Below, piece after piece: positions 16,277 to 25,405 of a stretch of DNA of 63,212 nucleotides; the first letter of the stretch is position 1, and each line of letters begins with the position of its first letter. Position numbers and translations under genes: made by a program. The stretch is from OLB6 sp964525565. Its GTDB lineage: Bacteria; Bacteroidota; Ignavibacteria; Kapaibacteriales; Kapaibacteriaceae. The notes under the pieces are model-generated. The model worked only from the letters and a program-made list of their open reading frames with translations, was not told the DNA's origin and did no database searches. Location: the NCBI GenBank assembly GCA_964525565.1, contig CAZGHI010000013.1, forward strand, positions 1 to 63,212, given 5' to 3'.

Positions 16277-17425
16277 CTAGCTGGTACGAAGACGTGTAAT
16301 CGTTGGCAAAATTCTTTCCATCCATTGTGCATAGGTACCGTTAAGAATCTGTTCCCGTGCTGACCGAATGAGCCAGAGGTAGAAAGAAACATTTTGCTGT
16401 GTTGCTATCATCAATCCTAGAATTTCGTTTGCCATGAACAGATGGCGAAGATACGCCATTTGCACTAAGCTGCTATCGGCGGAAACGTCGGCGCTGTCCA
16501 ATGCCTCCGTACAAAGTTTCCACTTGCTGTTTCGAATGTTCACCTTTCCTGTTGAGGTATAAATCGTTCCATTGCGGGCATTTCGTGTTGGCATCACACA
16601 GTCAAACATGTCAACACCAAGTGCAATGCAACGGAGAATATTCTCTGGTGTACCAACACCCATCAGGTAGCGTGGTGCATCAGGCGGCATTACTGCCGTA
16701 CAGTCCCTTGTTACTTCATACAGTTTTTCCGTTGGCTCACCAACGCTCAAGCCCCCTATTGCGTAACCGTCAAACGGCATTTCTACCAATTTGGACATGC
16801 ACTGTTCGCGCAAATCACGATAAATACTACCCTGTCCGATAGCGAAATGGTACTGCCGGTGGCCATATCGAAATGGCGAACGTTGATGTTCTTCGGTTGC
16901 ACGTTCGGCCCATCGGACTGTTCGCTCCATACTGCTTTGAGCTGCGTCGTGCGATACCGGGTAGGGTGTGCACTCATCCAAAACCATAAAAATGTCGCTG
17001 CCAATGCTCCTTTGGATGTTCACAACACGTTCCGGAGTAAACTCATGCGTGGAACCATCCAAATGCGAGCGAAAACGCACACCATGCTCATCAATGGTAC
17101 GAAGATCCCGTAGCGACCATACCTGAAACCCACCACTATCAGTTAAAATAGGCTTGTTCCATCCACAAAATCTGTGCAACCCGCCAATGGATTCCAATAC
17201 CTCTGTGCCTGGCCGGAGATACATGTGATACGTGTTTGCTAGCACGATTGAAGCAGGGATGCCTTGCAGTTTTGCCCAATCCATGGCTTTTACTGCTCCC
17301 TGTGTTCCGACGGGCATAAATATGGGTGTGGGTACGATACCATGCGCCGTTGTGATGTGTCCGGCTCTGGCTCCAGTTGGGTCAGTGGTTTCAAGGGTGA
17401 AAAAGGATGTCGGAGTTGTTTTCAT
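16277..17425 (-). CDS. tgt: tRNA-guanine transglycosylase with all four zinc ligands replaced
   Basis: Exchanges guanine-34 for a queuine precursor in GU(N) tRNAs. The 382 residues from ATG 17425 keep the TGT barrel. Catalytic Asp96 is in TDSGGFQ, nucleophile Asp275 in MFDCVMPTRNARNG, and GGLSVGEP is at about 224-231. The zinc site differs. In family alignments the ligands are three Cys and a His (318, 320, 323, 349 in Zymomonas numbering). With a constant offset of five these fall on Asp313, Ser315, Ser318 and Gln344 here, in ALDSADVSADSS and ATQQNVSFY. The fold otherwise continues normally. A GTG at 17434 is an alternative start, but a -7-like element covers it. Confidence 0.95.
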   Translation of the reverse strand: MKTTPTSFFTLETTDPTGARAGHITTAHGIVPTPIFMPVGTQGAVKAMDWAKLQGIPASIVLANTYHMYLRPGTEVLESIGGLHRFCGWNKPILTDSGGFQVWSLRDLRTIDEHGVRFRSHLDGSTHEFTPERVVNIQRSIGSDIFMVLDECTPYPVSHDAAQSSMERTVRWAERATEEHQRSPFRYGHRQYHFAIGQGSIYRDLREQCMSKLVEMPFDGYAIGGLSVGEPTEKLYEVTRDCTAVMPPDAPRYLMGVGTPENILRCIALGVDMFDCVMPTRNARNGTIYTSTGKVNIRNSKWKLCTEALDSADVSADSSLVQMAYLRHLFMANEILGLMIATQQNVSFYLWLIRSAREQILNGTYAQWMERILPTITRLRTS

Positions 17426-17433
17426 GAACAGCA

Positions 17434-17441
17434 CAAATCTA
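17434..17441 (-). promoter_or_regulatory. tgt: -7 element TAGATTTG 8 bases before tgt
   Basis: An exact TAnnTTTG match on the minus strand, ending 8 bases before ATG 17425. It overlaps the alternative GTG start, which supports the ATG and implies a very short leader. Confidence 0.45.
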
Positions 17442-17472
17442 CAGGCCTTCCTTTGCCGACGTAGAATTCCAA

Positions 17473-17721
17473 TTAGGTTCGTTCCGTGCTGTTTCGAACT
17501 CTCTTTGCAAACTCACGCAGTGCGTCGGCAATCGAATCATCTGTAGCCTTCATATGCTGAACTACCCAAAGTGCCCCCAATACATGGGTGAGCTGTTCCT
17601 CGGCCGTAGAACCCGGTATGTCCGGACGTGATGTTGTGCCTTCCAATAAATCCATCTCTGCTTGCTGCAGCTGATGGTCGTTGCAATTCTCCACAAGAAA
17701 CTGAACACTTCGGAGATTCAC
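17473..17721 (-). CDS. Small conserved protein, DUF6952-like
   Basis: 82 residues, acidic and helical: RSVQFLVENCNDHQLQQAEM at the start and LGALWVVQHMKATDDSIADA near the end. It resembles small Bacteroidota proteins (DUF6952) that are typically found directly after a thioredoxin-like gene, exactly the arrangement here, with a 4-base ATGA overlap. The function is unknown. The association suggests a role linked to the thioredoxin-like protein. The family call is from memory of pattern and context. Confidence 0.6.
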   Translation of the reverse strand: MNLRSVQFLVENCNDHQLQQAEMDLLEGTTSRPDIPGSTAEEQLTHVLGALWVVQHMKATDDSIADALREFAKRVRNSTERT

Positions 17722-18050
17722 TGCCGTAGCCTGTGGATGATGTCAACCACAACATCCTCTCGTGCAGTGGACACACCCTCTACACATTCGCCGTTTCGGA
17801 ATGCTGCAAAAAACGGAAGGTGAACAACGCCGGCCCGTTTACGCATTATCGGACCTTCTTCGCTGTTAACGGCAAAGAATGGAATATCTGCGTAGTCGGG
17901 ATTTTCGCTCATCCGCTTAACGGATGGTGCGAAGAGTTTACAGGTGCCGCACCAGTCTGCATAGAAGTACACCAGAGCACGCGGAAGGTGCTCAATAGCT
18001 TCTGTACATTCGGTGTCGTTTACAAACTGAACTGTGGATTTTGTTACCAT
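17718..18050 (-). CDS. Thioredoxin family protein
   Basis: A 110-residue single-domain thioredoxin from ATG 18050. The active site is WCGTCK in VYFYADWCGTCKLFAPSV, and the cis-proline region is VVHLPFFAAFRNGE. The CGTC rather than CGPC centre and divergent sequence suggest a specialised thiol-disulfide or chaperone role. No signal peptide is seen, so it should be cytoplasmic. An upstream in-frame ATG at 18086 is less likely. It is followed by the overlapping DUF6952-like gene. Confidence 0.88.
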   Translation of the reverse strand: MVTKSTVQFVNDTECTEAIEHLPRALVYFYADWCGTCKLFAPSVKRMSENPDYADIPFFAVNSEEGPIMRKRAGVVHLPFFAAFRNGECVEGVSTAREDVVVDIIHRLRQ

Positions 18051-18092
18051 GGTTTGTTTATGTAAGTGTGTTCGATGTATTAGCACCCTGAA

Positions 18093-18788
18093 CTACCGTT
18101 TCTCAAGCGACCGAGATCCGGTAAGAACAGTAGTGTACTCATCGAACAATTCAAATGTACAATCACGGCTCATCCTTTCTCGGATGAAGTTCAACCGATG
18201 GTCGAGAGCTAATGTTACATCGTGTACATCGGCTGCTCTGTTCCATTGGATACGTTCAAGCTTACCGAACCTAACGTAAGCATCAGGATACTGTTCATGA
18301 ACGATTTCATATCGTAATCCCACCGGGCATATCCAGACATGTTCTAGTTCACGGATTAATAGTGCTGTTCCTGATTGGCTTTCCACAGGTTTGTTTGGGT
18401 GTATGAGTGCACCCTGTGGAAATACCCAAAGTACATTCCCTTTTTCAGCGAGAAGGTGTGCAGCATATTTTATCGACATGAGTGCGCTACGTGCATTAGT
18501 GCGATCTACGCTGAACATCCCAATCCTGCGCATGAATTTGTGGCGAACTAGTTGTTTGTAGTCCATCATGCCAAAAGCATCGAAGTTGAAGTACTGCAAA
18601 GAAAGATATATTGTTATTGCCGCGTCCCACCACGAATTGTGGGTACAGTACAGAATTAATGGTTCATTGATACGTCGTTGCGGACCCGATTTCCATGGTT
18701 GCAGTTTTTCATGAGCTGCTAACTGTACGGAATGGAACGACCGTTGAATAAGCCGACGGAAGTACCACCCCCAAAATATTTTTGCCAC
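18093..18788 (-). CDS. 1-acyl-sn-glycerol-3-phosphate acyltransferase-like protein (PlsC family)
   Basis: A PlsC/LPLAT-type acyltransferase. The catalytic HX4D box is HNSWWD in ILYCTHNSWWDAAITI, and the second block is WVFPQGALIHP, where the usual FPEG glutamate is a glutamine. It probably transfers acyl chains to a lysophospholipid or a related lipid at the membrane. The open frame extends to 18920, but that start lies within the divergent mnmA. I therefore choose the GTG at 18788 (VAKIFWGWYFRRL). A GTG at 18827 is also possible. Start uncertainty is the main weakness. Confidence 0.8.
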   Translation of the reverse strand: MAKIFWGWYFRRLIQRSFHSVQLAAHEKLQPWKSGPQRRINEPLILYCTHNSWWDAAITIYLSLQYFNFDAFGMMDYKQLVRHKFMRRIGMFSVDRTNARSALMSIKYAAHLLAEKGNVLWVFPQGALIHPNKPVESQSGTALLIRELEHVWICPVGLRYEIVHEQYPDAYVRFGKLERIQWNRAADVHDVTLALDHRLNFIRERMSRDCTFELFDEYTTVLTGSRSLEKR

Positions 18789-18836
18789 TCTTCGGGGCTC
18801 GGCGGTTAAGATCTGCGTAGGTTGCACAGGAACAAT

Positions 18837-19946
18837 ATGCACAGGAAAAGTAATAGAGTTGTTGTTGGGATGTCCGGCGGCGTTGATAGCAGCGTTGCTG
18901 CTGGACTTCTCGTTGAACAAGGGATGGATGTTATCGGTATTACGATTAAGACCTACCGATACGAGGATGTTGGTGGCAATGTGGGTAATGATTCGTCGTG
19001 TTGCTCATTAGATGGTATCAATGATGCCCGACGTGTGGCCCTGAAATTGGGGTTCCCTCACTATACGGTTGACTGGTCAGAGATTTTTAAAGAAAAAATC
19101 ATTGACTACTTTGTTGCTGACTACATTGCGGGCAATACTCCCAATCCGTGTACGCGGTGCAATCGTGAGATAAAGTGGGAACAAATGCTACGCAAAGCCG
19201 ACGCGTTGGGAGCCGAATATATTGCTACCGGGCACTATGCCGAAATTCAGCACGATCCGCGTAGTAACCGCCGCTGGGTGCGGCGGAGCCCCGACCGCAA
19301 CAAAGATCAAAGCTACATGCTGTGGGGAGTCCGCCAGGAAAGTCTCGCCCGTACGATATTCCCACTTTCCGGATTCACCAAGGAACGCTCACGTTCGGAA
19401 GGAGAGCGTCTCGCCCTGCATCTCGCACAGAAAGGTGAAAGCTATGAGATTTGTTTTGTAGCCGATAACGACTATCGGCGGTTTCTTCGCGATGCCATAG
19501 GTGTTAACCATTTTGAAGGTGGACCCATTGTTCACCACGGAAACGTAATTGGCAAACACGATGGATACATGTACTACACGATTGGTCAGAGAAAGGGGCT
19601 TGGCATTGCAGCGCCGGAACCACTCTTTGTTCTCGATGTTATTCCAGAATCAAACACGGTAGTTGTAGGTGCTGAACACGAATTATACTCAACAGCACTC
19701 ACAGCTAAAGACGTAAATTTATTGAAATATGAAAACCTTCGAGAGCCGCAGGTGTTTACAGTGAAAATCAGGTACCGCGACGAAGGTGTTCCTGCGGATT
19801 GTTGGACTGATGCTGCAGGTACGTTGCACGTTCGATTCCATGAACCACGCAAGGCGGTGGCACGCGGTCAGTCGGTTGTTATGTATGAAGGCGACGATGT
19901 TGTTGGCGGTGGTGTTATCATCTCATCGCTTCACGACGGTAAATGA
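18837..19946 (+). CDS. mnmA: tRNA-specific 2-thiouridylase
   Basis: Installs sulfur at U34 of Lys, Glu and Gln tRNAs. The 369-residue protein has the PP-loop SGGVDSS at residues 13-19. The catalytic cysteines are Cys108 (NPCTRCNREIKW) and Cys206 (GESYEICFV), and the conserved YYTIGQRKGLGI follows. ATG 18837 has AGGA 6 bases upstream. An upstream TTG at 18822 is a weaker choice. The 3' end overlaps the convergent propeller gene by 24 bases. The divergent acyltransferase gene starts within about 50 bases, so both promoters must lie in or near each other's coding sequence. Confidence 0.96.
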   Translation: MHRKSNRVVVGMSGGVDSSVAAGLLVEQGMDVIGITIKTYRYEDVGGNVGNDSSCCSLDGINDARRVALKLGFPHYTVDWSEIFKEKIIDYFVADYIAGNTPNPCTRCNREIKWEQMLRKADALGAEYIATGHYAEIQHDPRSNRRWVRRSPDRNKDQSYMLWGVRQESLARTIFPLSGFTKERSRSEGERLALHLAQKGESYEICFVADNDYRRFLRDAIGVNHFEGGPIVHHGNVIGKHDGYMYYTIGQRKGLGIAAPEPLFVLDVIPESNTVVVGAEHELYSTALTAKDVNLLKYENLREPQVFTVKIRYRDEGVPADCWTDAAGTLHVRFHEPRKAVARGQSVVMYEGDDVVGGGVIISSLHDGK

Positions 19947-22925
19947 ATGAATAGCTGTATTCGAGTTTAGTTGGACAATGTAGATTCCTCTAGCCAAACC
20001 AAGATCGTTAAGGTTTAGAAGTACATCATCCTCTGGATTACGATTTTCAATGGTTGTAATGGTTTGTCCCTGTACATCGTACAATTGCAGTGACCACGAA
20101 TCATGAATTGGCCAACGAACATGCAAAACGCTCGACGTTGGATTTGGCCAACATTTCGGAAGCTCTTGTCCGCCTTCAGATACACTCGTCCCCACTTGAG
20201 TAAAGGTATAGGATTCAGAGGTGTTGGCACATCCATCATCGTTTGTTACGCGAACTGTATATGTGCCCGAGGATACAGCACGGTACTCGCGTTGGTTCGC
20301 TCCGTCTATTAACGTGCCATCTTTGAACCACTGATACGACAGGTTGGATCCCGAAATAAATGCACGTAGAGTGTCGGGCGGTCTGAATGTAATGAGTGGT
20401 TTTGTGGGTAGTCGTTTTACAGTGATTGAAACGGGATCAGATGTTGCTCTGCAGCCTTTATCATCTATTACAGTTGCTGAATATTCTCCGCTCTGTCCCG
20501 GTGTAGTAATGATGAGAACAGAATCTGTAGAGCCATTAGACCATCGGGAAACAGGATATCCAAGAGGTAAGAACAAACGAATGGTGTCACCTTGACAAAT
20601 GTTCGTTTGCCCGACAACTTGAACGGTAGGTTTCTGCGCAACACATTGTTCTGCTCGGACTTCCCAGATACCCCGGCCATACGTTGAAATGCGAAGAACA
20701 GACGACGATGGAAGCAGTTCCATACCTGACACCACAGTCGGTCGCAACCCAACTCCGTATGGTTCCCAAACTGTGCTGTTTTCATCTTTAGCAAAAACGC
20801 CGAGGTCTGTTCCAACATATAACCTGTTCAATGGACCTGGTTGAAAGACCACAGCGTTAACTGGAATATTGGGTAAGCCAGCACCTGTTAAGTTTTTCAC
20901 CATGCCATTGTCAATTTCTACAACCTTGGATTGCGCAGAAAAACCGCCAAACACAACAAAAGCCCGTCTTGGATTTGTGGGGTGGACCCGAATCGCTTGA
21001 ATGAAAGAATTAACACCTTGAATTGGCTGCCATGTTGTTCCACCATCTGAACTGGAGAACATCGTGTTGGTAAAGGCTGCATAGAGGTATTTTCCATCGG
21101 ATGGCGCCACGGCGATAAGTCTGAGGTAGCCATCAACACCAAACTCGCCAAGTCGTTGCCATGAATCGCCGGCGTTATCAGAGCGGTACATCCGTGTGTA
21201 CCCTATGTACACCCTATTGGTTTGCGAAGGGTCAACTGCTATCGGAGCTACCCACGACCCTCCCGGCTCGCCTCGTGATGATGCTCTGCTGATAATTCGC
21301 CAGCTTGCTCCTCCGTTTGTGGATCTAAAGAAGGATCCGTATGGCTGGCTTGCATACATCAAATTTGGATTCTTGGCGTCAATTGCCGATGCCATGCCAT
21401 CGCCATCAAGCACATGCATAAACGAAGCTCCGTCAGTCGTGCGAGCGGTGCCGTTGTCTTGTGCTCCTGCAAGCGTAACGCTACTATTCAAATCTGTTAC
21501 GGCCAAGCCATAGTACTGTTGAACTCGGAGGCCTTGAGAAATATCTCTCCACGTCACGCCCCCATCGGTTGAACGAGCAATGCCGCCGTCGTTGCAATCA
21601 TAAAGTCGCTTCTGAGTCGGATGGAATACTATGTAGTGGTGATCAGCATGTACCCAAGGAGCACCTTGACCAACCCAATGCGACGACAAAACCCACGACA
21701 TGCCCGCGTTGGTTGATCGCCATGTGTTCACACCTCCTACAACCCAGTTGTTAGCATTCGAAGGGTCTATTGCCATTGCAAGATCATAAAAACCCTGTCC
21801 TCCAGCCTGCCAGTCGTTTCCCTGGGCATCCCAGCCGAGTAGATTCTGGCCGACAATTCGTTTTGTGTACGTTTTTCCAGTATCGCTACTGAAATACACT
21901 CCTTCTAATCCATCGGTTCGCCTGTCGGATGCCACCAAACCAACAATGGCGGGGTTGGATGCTGCAACTGCTATTCTAATTCTGTTGGCCTCTGCCATGG
22001 TTTGAACTACCGTCCATGTGACACCATTGTCCGTTGACCGATATACGCTAACGTTACCGTTAAAATTAAACGAGGATGCAAAGAGAAGATCAGGCCGCGT
22101 TGGATGACCTATGAGGTCACGAAACGCAACGTTTGCAAATGTGGTAGTCCATGACGAACCTCCATCTGTGCTACGCTGTAAACCCGCATATGTAGCAGCA
22201 ACAACAATGTCTTCGTTACGCGGATCAACCCATAGCCGGGAAACCAATGCATTCTCTTCCGGCAGTCGTGATAAACTGGTGGTATTCCATGTTTTCCCGT
22301 TATCTGTTGATTTCCATACACCATAGCTAAAACCTGGAAACGACGTAAGCTTGCCGGGAATCGATGCATGCACGTCGCCGGTTGCTACATACAATACATT
22401 GTAGTTTGAGGGGGAAACAACGATGTCGCTTATTCCACAATGTGGCAAATCGGATATCGTAACCTCTGACCAGCTTGCGCCATCATTTGTTGTCTTCCAT
22501 ATTCCGCCCTGAGCCGCTCCGGCCCACATTGTGCCGGGTGCACTGTGATCGAAGGCCAAACAGTTCATTCTACCGATGCCATTCCATACAGCGCTTCTCG
22601 AGGGTAGGTCTGGTGCAAACGGACCCACTTCTTTCCAAACAGCAACGTTCTGCGGATTGGAAGAGCTTTTGTTCTGACGAACTGAATTAATGGCACTTAA
22701 ATAATCGTGGGCCGTAGGGAGCGTTCCATCAGGAAGCGTTCGAGCAGACCAAAACCATTCCCACCTTCGAAATTGTTTAGAAACTTTGAAACTGCCGTCT
22801 GGCTGCTTTCGTGTATAAATGCTCTCAAGTTGTTGTCGAAGATCATTGAATGATGGACGTGTTTGTGCAGTGAGAGAGGTGATACAAAGGATTGAGAATA
22901 GAGTGATTGTGGCTATTGTTCGCAT
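19923..22925 (-). CDS. Large secreted Asp-box (BNR/VPS10-like) beta-propeller protein with T9SS-like sorting tail
   Basis: 1000 residues with a signal peptide (ITLFSILCITSLTA). From about residue 120 to 750 there are at least ten Asp-box motifs of the form S-T-D-x-G-x-T/S-W (STDNGKTW, STDGGSSW, STDNGVTW, STDGGVTW, STNGGASW, SSDGGTTW), as in sortilin/VPS10 or glycoside hydrolase 74-type propellers. Two Ig/PKD-like segments follow (about 765-910; YQWFKDGTLIDGANQREY). The last ~85 residues resemble a T9SS type A sorting domain (LQLYDVQGQTITTI, LARGIYIVQLNS). No catalytic residues of a known glycosidase were recognised, so it is either a binding protein or an enzyme of unknown substrate. It overlaps mnmA by 24 bases at the 3' end. 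Confidence 0.85.
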   Translation of the reverse strand: MRTIATITLFSILCITSLTAQTRPSFNDLRQQLESIYTRKQPDGSFKVSKQFRRWEWFWSARTLPDGTLPTAHDYLSAINSVRQNKSSSNPQNVAVWKEVGPFAPDLPSRSAVWNGIGRMNCLAFDHSAPGTMWAGAAQGGIWKTTNDGASWSEVTISDLPHCGISDIVVSPSNYNVLYVATGDVHASIPGKLTSFPGFSYGVWKSTDNGKTWNTTSLSRLPEENALVSRLWVDPRNEDIVVAATYAGLQRSTDGGSSWTTTFANVAFRDLIGHPTRPDLLFASSFNFNGNVSVYRSTDNGVTWTVVQTMAEANRIRIAVAASNPAIVGLVASDRRTDGLEGVYFSSDTGKTYTKRIVGQNLLGWDAQGNDWQAGGQGFYDLAMAIDPSNANNWVVGGVNTWRSTNAGMSWVLSSHWVGQGAPWVHADHHYIVFHPTQKRLYDCNDGGIARSTDGGVTWRDISQGLRVQQYYGLAVTDLNSSVTLAGAQDNGTARTTDGASFMHVLDGDGMASAIDAKNPNLMYASQPYGSFFRSTNGGASWRIISRASSRGEPGGSWVAPIAVDPSQTNRVYIGYTRMYRSDNAGDSWQRLGEFGVDGYLRLIAVAPSDGKYLYAAFTNTMFSSSDGGTTWQPIQGVNSFIQAIRVHPTNPRRAFVVFGGFSAQSKVVEIDNGMVKNLTGAGLPNIPVNAVVFQPGPLNRLYVGTDLGVFAKDENSTVWEPYGVGLRPTVVSGMELLPSSSVLRISTYGRGIWEVRAEQCVAQKPTVQVVGQTNICQGDTIRLFLPLGYPVSRWSNGSTDSVLIITTPGQSGEYSATVIDDKGCRATSDPVSITVKRLPTKPLITFRPPDTLRAFISGSNLSYQWFKDGTLIDGANQREYRAVSSGTYTVRVTNDDGCANTSESYTFTQVGTSVSEGGQELPKCWPNPTSSVLHVRWPIHDSWSLQLYDVQGQTITTIENRNPEDDVLLNLNDLGLARGIYIVQLNSNTAIHSFTVVKR

Positions 22926-23112
22926 GTAATATTGTTATAAGGGTGAGCTATCAGAGGAAGTCGCAAAGATGCACGACTGTAAAAATACAATTGCGTTACA
23001 CGCATGTTCACAATGTGCTAGCATTAGGGAACGTACCACCCTGCCACAACGACCATTACCAGAATCAGCACTTTATAAACTCCTACAGATCAAGCTGCTA
23101 GGCCTTCGCAAG

Positions 23113-23138
23113 TAGTTGTCAGCACTAAATAGTTGTCA
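23113..23138 (+). repeat. Direct repeat TAGTTGTCA upstream of a glycosyltransferase gene
   Basis: TAGTTGTCA occurs at 23113-23121 and again at 23130-23138, 17 bases apart start to start. The second copy is within GTTGTCAAC, itself nearly palindromic. It lies 24 bases before the glycosyltransferase ATG and could be an operator. The rest of 22926-23161 shows nothing recognisable. Confidence 0.35.
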
Positions 23139-23148
23139 ACAATAAAAG

Positions 23149-23156
23149 TATATTTG
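23149..23156 (+). promoter_or_regulatory. -7 element TATATTTG 5 bases before a glycosyltransferase ATG
   Basis: An exact TAnnTTTG match ending 5 bases before ATG 23162. If used, the transcript would begin essentially at the start codon. The ATG is secure because it directly precedes the GT2 motif MKVSVILATRNRA. Confidence 0.45.
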
Positions 23157-23161
23157 ACCAG

Positions 23162-24107
23162 ATGAAGGTTTCTGTGATATTGGCAACACGCAACAGAGCG
23201 AGTATATTGAATCGGTGTTTGCGTGAATATGACAACCAAACATTCCGTGATTTTGAAATTATTGTTAGTGACAATGGAAGCACGGACTCCACGCTCGAGA
23301 TGTTGCAGAAGGAACATCCGAGCGTTCATGTAATTCGATTCAACGAAAATGTGGGGCCACTTGCTCTCAATGCTGCCGCAAAACGTGCACAGGGTGAGTT
23401 ACTATGGCGAACCGATGATGACGCATTCCCGGAAACTCCGACTACGCTAGCTGATGCTGTGCAGTTCATGGACACACATCCGGATGTTGTTGCGCTGAGC
23501 GGCGAAGTGATCGAGGCTACGAGCAAAAATCAACCTTTGAANNNNNNNNNNCTACCCGTTTCCTGTGTCTACAACCAAAGCATCATCTGATGGCCTTCCT
23601 TTTTACACATTCACAGGTACATCTGCGATGATTCGTAAAAACCGATTTGTACAAGCCGGCGGTTTTTGGGACGAATTTTATTGTGAAGAAGAGGATCTAA
23701 GCATACGAATGCTGCGGTTTGGCGGAACTATTCAGTACGTACCGTGGGTTCGTTCAGTACACTTGTGTGCATTTGCAGAAAGCCCGGATCTTCAGCGGCG
23801 TTGGCAGTTGAAGTTAACACAAACGATTCGCATGCAATGGAGGTATTGGCCGGCATTAGTGGCCTGTTATCGAACGGCTGTTATTGGCGCAATCATGCTT
23901 ATTCTGGCTTTGTTTCATCGGATTCCTGTACGGTATATCATCAAAAGCTATGCAAAATCAGCTAAGGGAGCCATAAAAGCTTATACCGCGGAACGTGTCG
24001 AAATTCCATATCGGTTGCTTCGGACGATCACAATGCAGAGGAGTGTTTGGGGCTTAATGCTCCATTATTATTGGAAGCGTTTTCAGACTCGTTATCTGAA
24101 GAAATGA
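23162..24107 (+). CDS. Glycosyltransferase family 2 (contains N gap)
   Basis: A GT-A fold inverting glycosyltransferase. The start MKVSVILATRNRASILNRCL and the SDNGSTDSTLEML segment bind nucleotide-sugar. RTDDDA supplies the metal-binding DxD-type motif near residue 84. GFWDEFYCEEEDLSIRMLRFGG is the typical acceptor-side ED motif. A hydrophobic helix (AVIGAIMLILALF) near the C-terminus suggests membrane association. Ten N at 23542-23551 interrupt it, and the frames on either side disagree, so a few residues are missing. It overlaps the following GT4 gene by 4 bases (ATGA). Both probably act in surface polysaccharide or glycoprotein synthesis. Confidence 0.9.
23542..23551. other. Assembly gap (10 N) inside a GT2 gene
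   Basis: The reading frame changes across the gap, so its true length is not 10 modulo 3. Confidence 0.99.
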
Positions 24108-25291
24108 ACATATTACAGATAATGCCGCAAGTTCCCTATCCACTTGTTGACGGAGGGAAAGTTGGTCTTTACAACATCACTAAGCATTTGGCAGAGCGGG
24201 GACATTCGATGGAGGTCTTGTGCTTTGGATCGAAAGGTCAAGAAACGCCTCAGCTTAACAATGTTCGGTATTCCGTAATTCACCATTCAACGAAAAACAC
24301 CCCCTTAAGGGTTGTCCAAAGTGTTTTCACGCACTCTTCGCTCTACCTAAAAAAGCACTACTCCGTACAAATGTTGGCAGCAATTGAGCATGTCATTCAA
24401 CGTACTCGGATTGACATACTCTACGCAGATCACACGTGTATGGCCCCATTTGCTGCATGGGCGTCTCAGCGCTTCACCGTGCCATGGGTATTGCGATTAC
24501 ACAATGTGGAGTGGATGATTTGGCAACGGTATGCGGAGCGATTTTCGGTGGTTCATCCCATCCGATGGTATATGCAAGCACAGGCGAATAAAGTTCGATG
24601 GGAGGAAGCTGATATGATTCGCATGGCTGATACGGTATTCGCGATTACCGATGTAGATGCCCAACGAGCACGGACGTTAGGACCATCAACCAACATTGTC
24701 CTTGCCCCTGCAGGTGTTGATGCACAGGCATCACCACCTGTAAAAAATGCCGTCCGTACTGAGCTGGTTATTGCAAGTAACTGGGGCTGGATTCACAATG
24801 TCGACGGACTTCGCTGGTTTCTTGATAAAGTAATGCCGTTACGTAGTGAACACGACCTTGCTCACATAACTTTAGGCGTTCTGGGAAGGAACCCTCCTGC
24901 ATGGATTACGCGATATATTGAAGCCGGCGTCGTTGCAGAGGGATTCGTAGATGATCTTCATCAGCGACTGCAACAATCTCTTGTGTTTTTGTCTCCTCTC
25001 TTCGTAGGCAGTGGTATCAGAATAAAGATACTCGAAGCTATGTCGGCCGGATTACCGGTAGTATCGACGTCCGTTGGTGCCGAAGGAATTGCCCTCGGCG
25101 AATGTGACGGATTAATAAGGGCCGATGATCCGGTGTTGATGAAAGAAGCCATAAGTTTTCTCCTGCGAAATACAAACGAACGCGATAAGCTTTCGATAAA
25201 CGCGCATAAAGCAGTTCTCGCAAGGTACACCTGGCAATCAAGCGCGGGTGTTATGGAATCTGCAATGCTTAATCTTGTCCGGAAAATCTAG
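24104..25291 (+). CDS. Glycosyltransferase family 4-type protein
   Basis: 395 residues from ATG 24104, a GT-B fold retaining glycosyltransferase. The N-terminal domain begins MNILQIMPQVPYPLVDGGKV with the glycine loop. The C-terminal domain has GSGIRIKILEAMSAGLPVVSTSVGAEGI, the donor-binding E-x7-E region. The product cannot be named. It follows the GT2 gene with a 4-base overlap, so the two form one small glycosylation operon. An in-frame start at 24047 lies within the preceding gene and is unlikely. Confidence 0.9.
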   Translation: MNILQIMPQVPYPLVDGGKVGLYNITKHLAERGHSMEVLCFGSKGQETPQLNNVRYSVIHHSTKNTPLRVVQSVFTHSSLYLKKHYSVQMLAAIEHVIQRTRIDILYADHTCMAPFAAWASQRFTVPWVLRLHNVEWMIWQRYAERFSVVHPIRWYMQAQANKVRWEEADMIRMADTVFAITDVDAQRARTLGPSTNIVLAPAGVDAQASPPVKNAVRTELVIASNWGWIHNVDGLRWFLDKVMPLRSEHDLAHITLGVLGRNPPAWITRYIEAGVVAEGFVDDLHQRLQQSLVFLSPLFVGSGIRIKILEAMSAGLPVVSTSVGAEGIALGECDGLIRADDPVLMKEAISFLLRNTNERDKLSINAHKAVLARYTWQSSAGVMESAMLNLVRKI

Positions 25292-25405
25292 TCGTCTGTT
25301 GCTGATAATGCCTTTGTACGCTCATCTCGATAATCTAAATAACTGCGAGATGCATAATTCAGGTGCGAAAGTGTAATCGTTTATCGCTTCCACTGATCAT
25401 GTATA

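Noticed and set aside
18822..18836. TTG at 18822 as the mnmA start
   Set aside because: The ATG at 18837 has AGGA at good spacing and gives the usual short N-terminus before the PP-loop.
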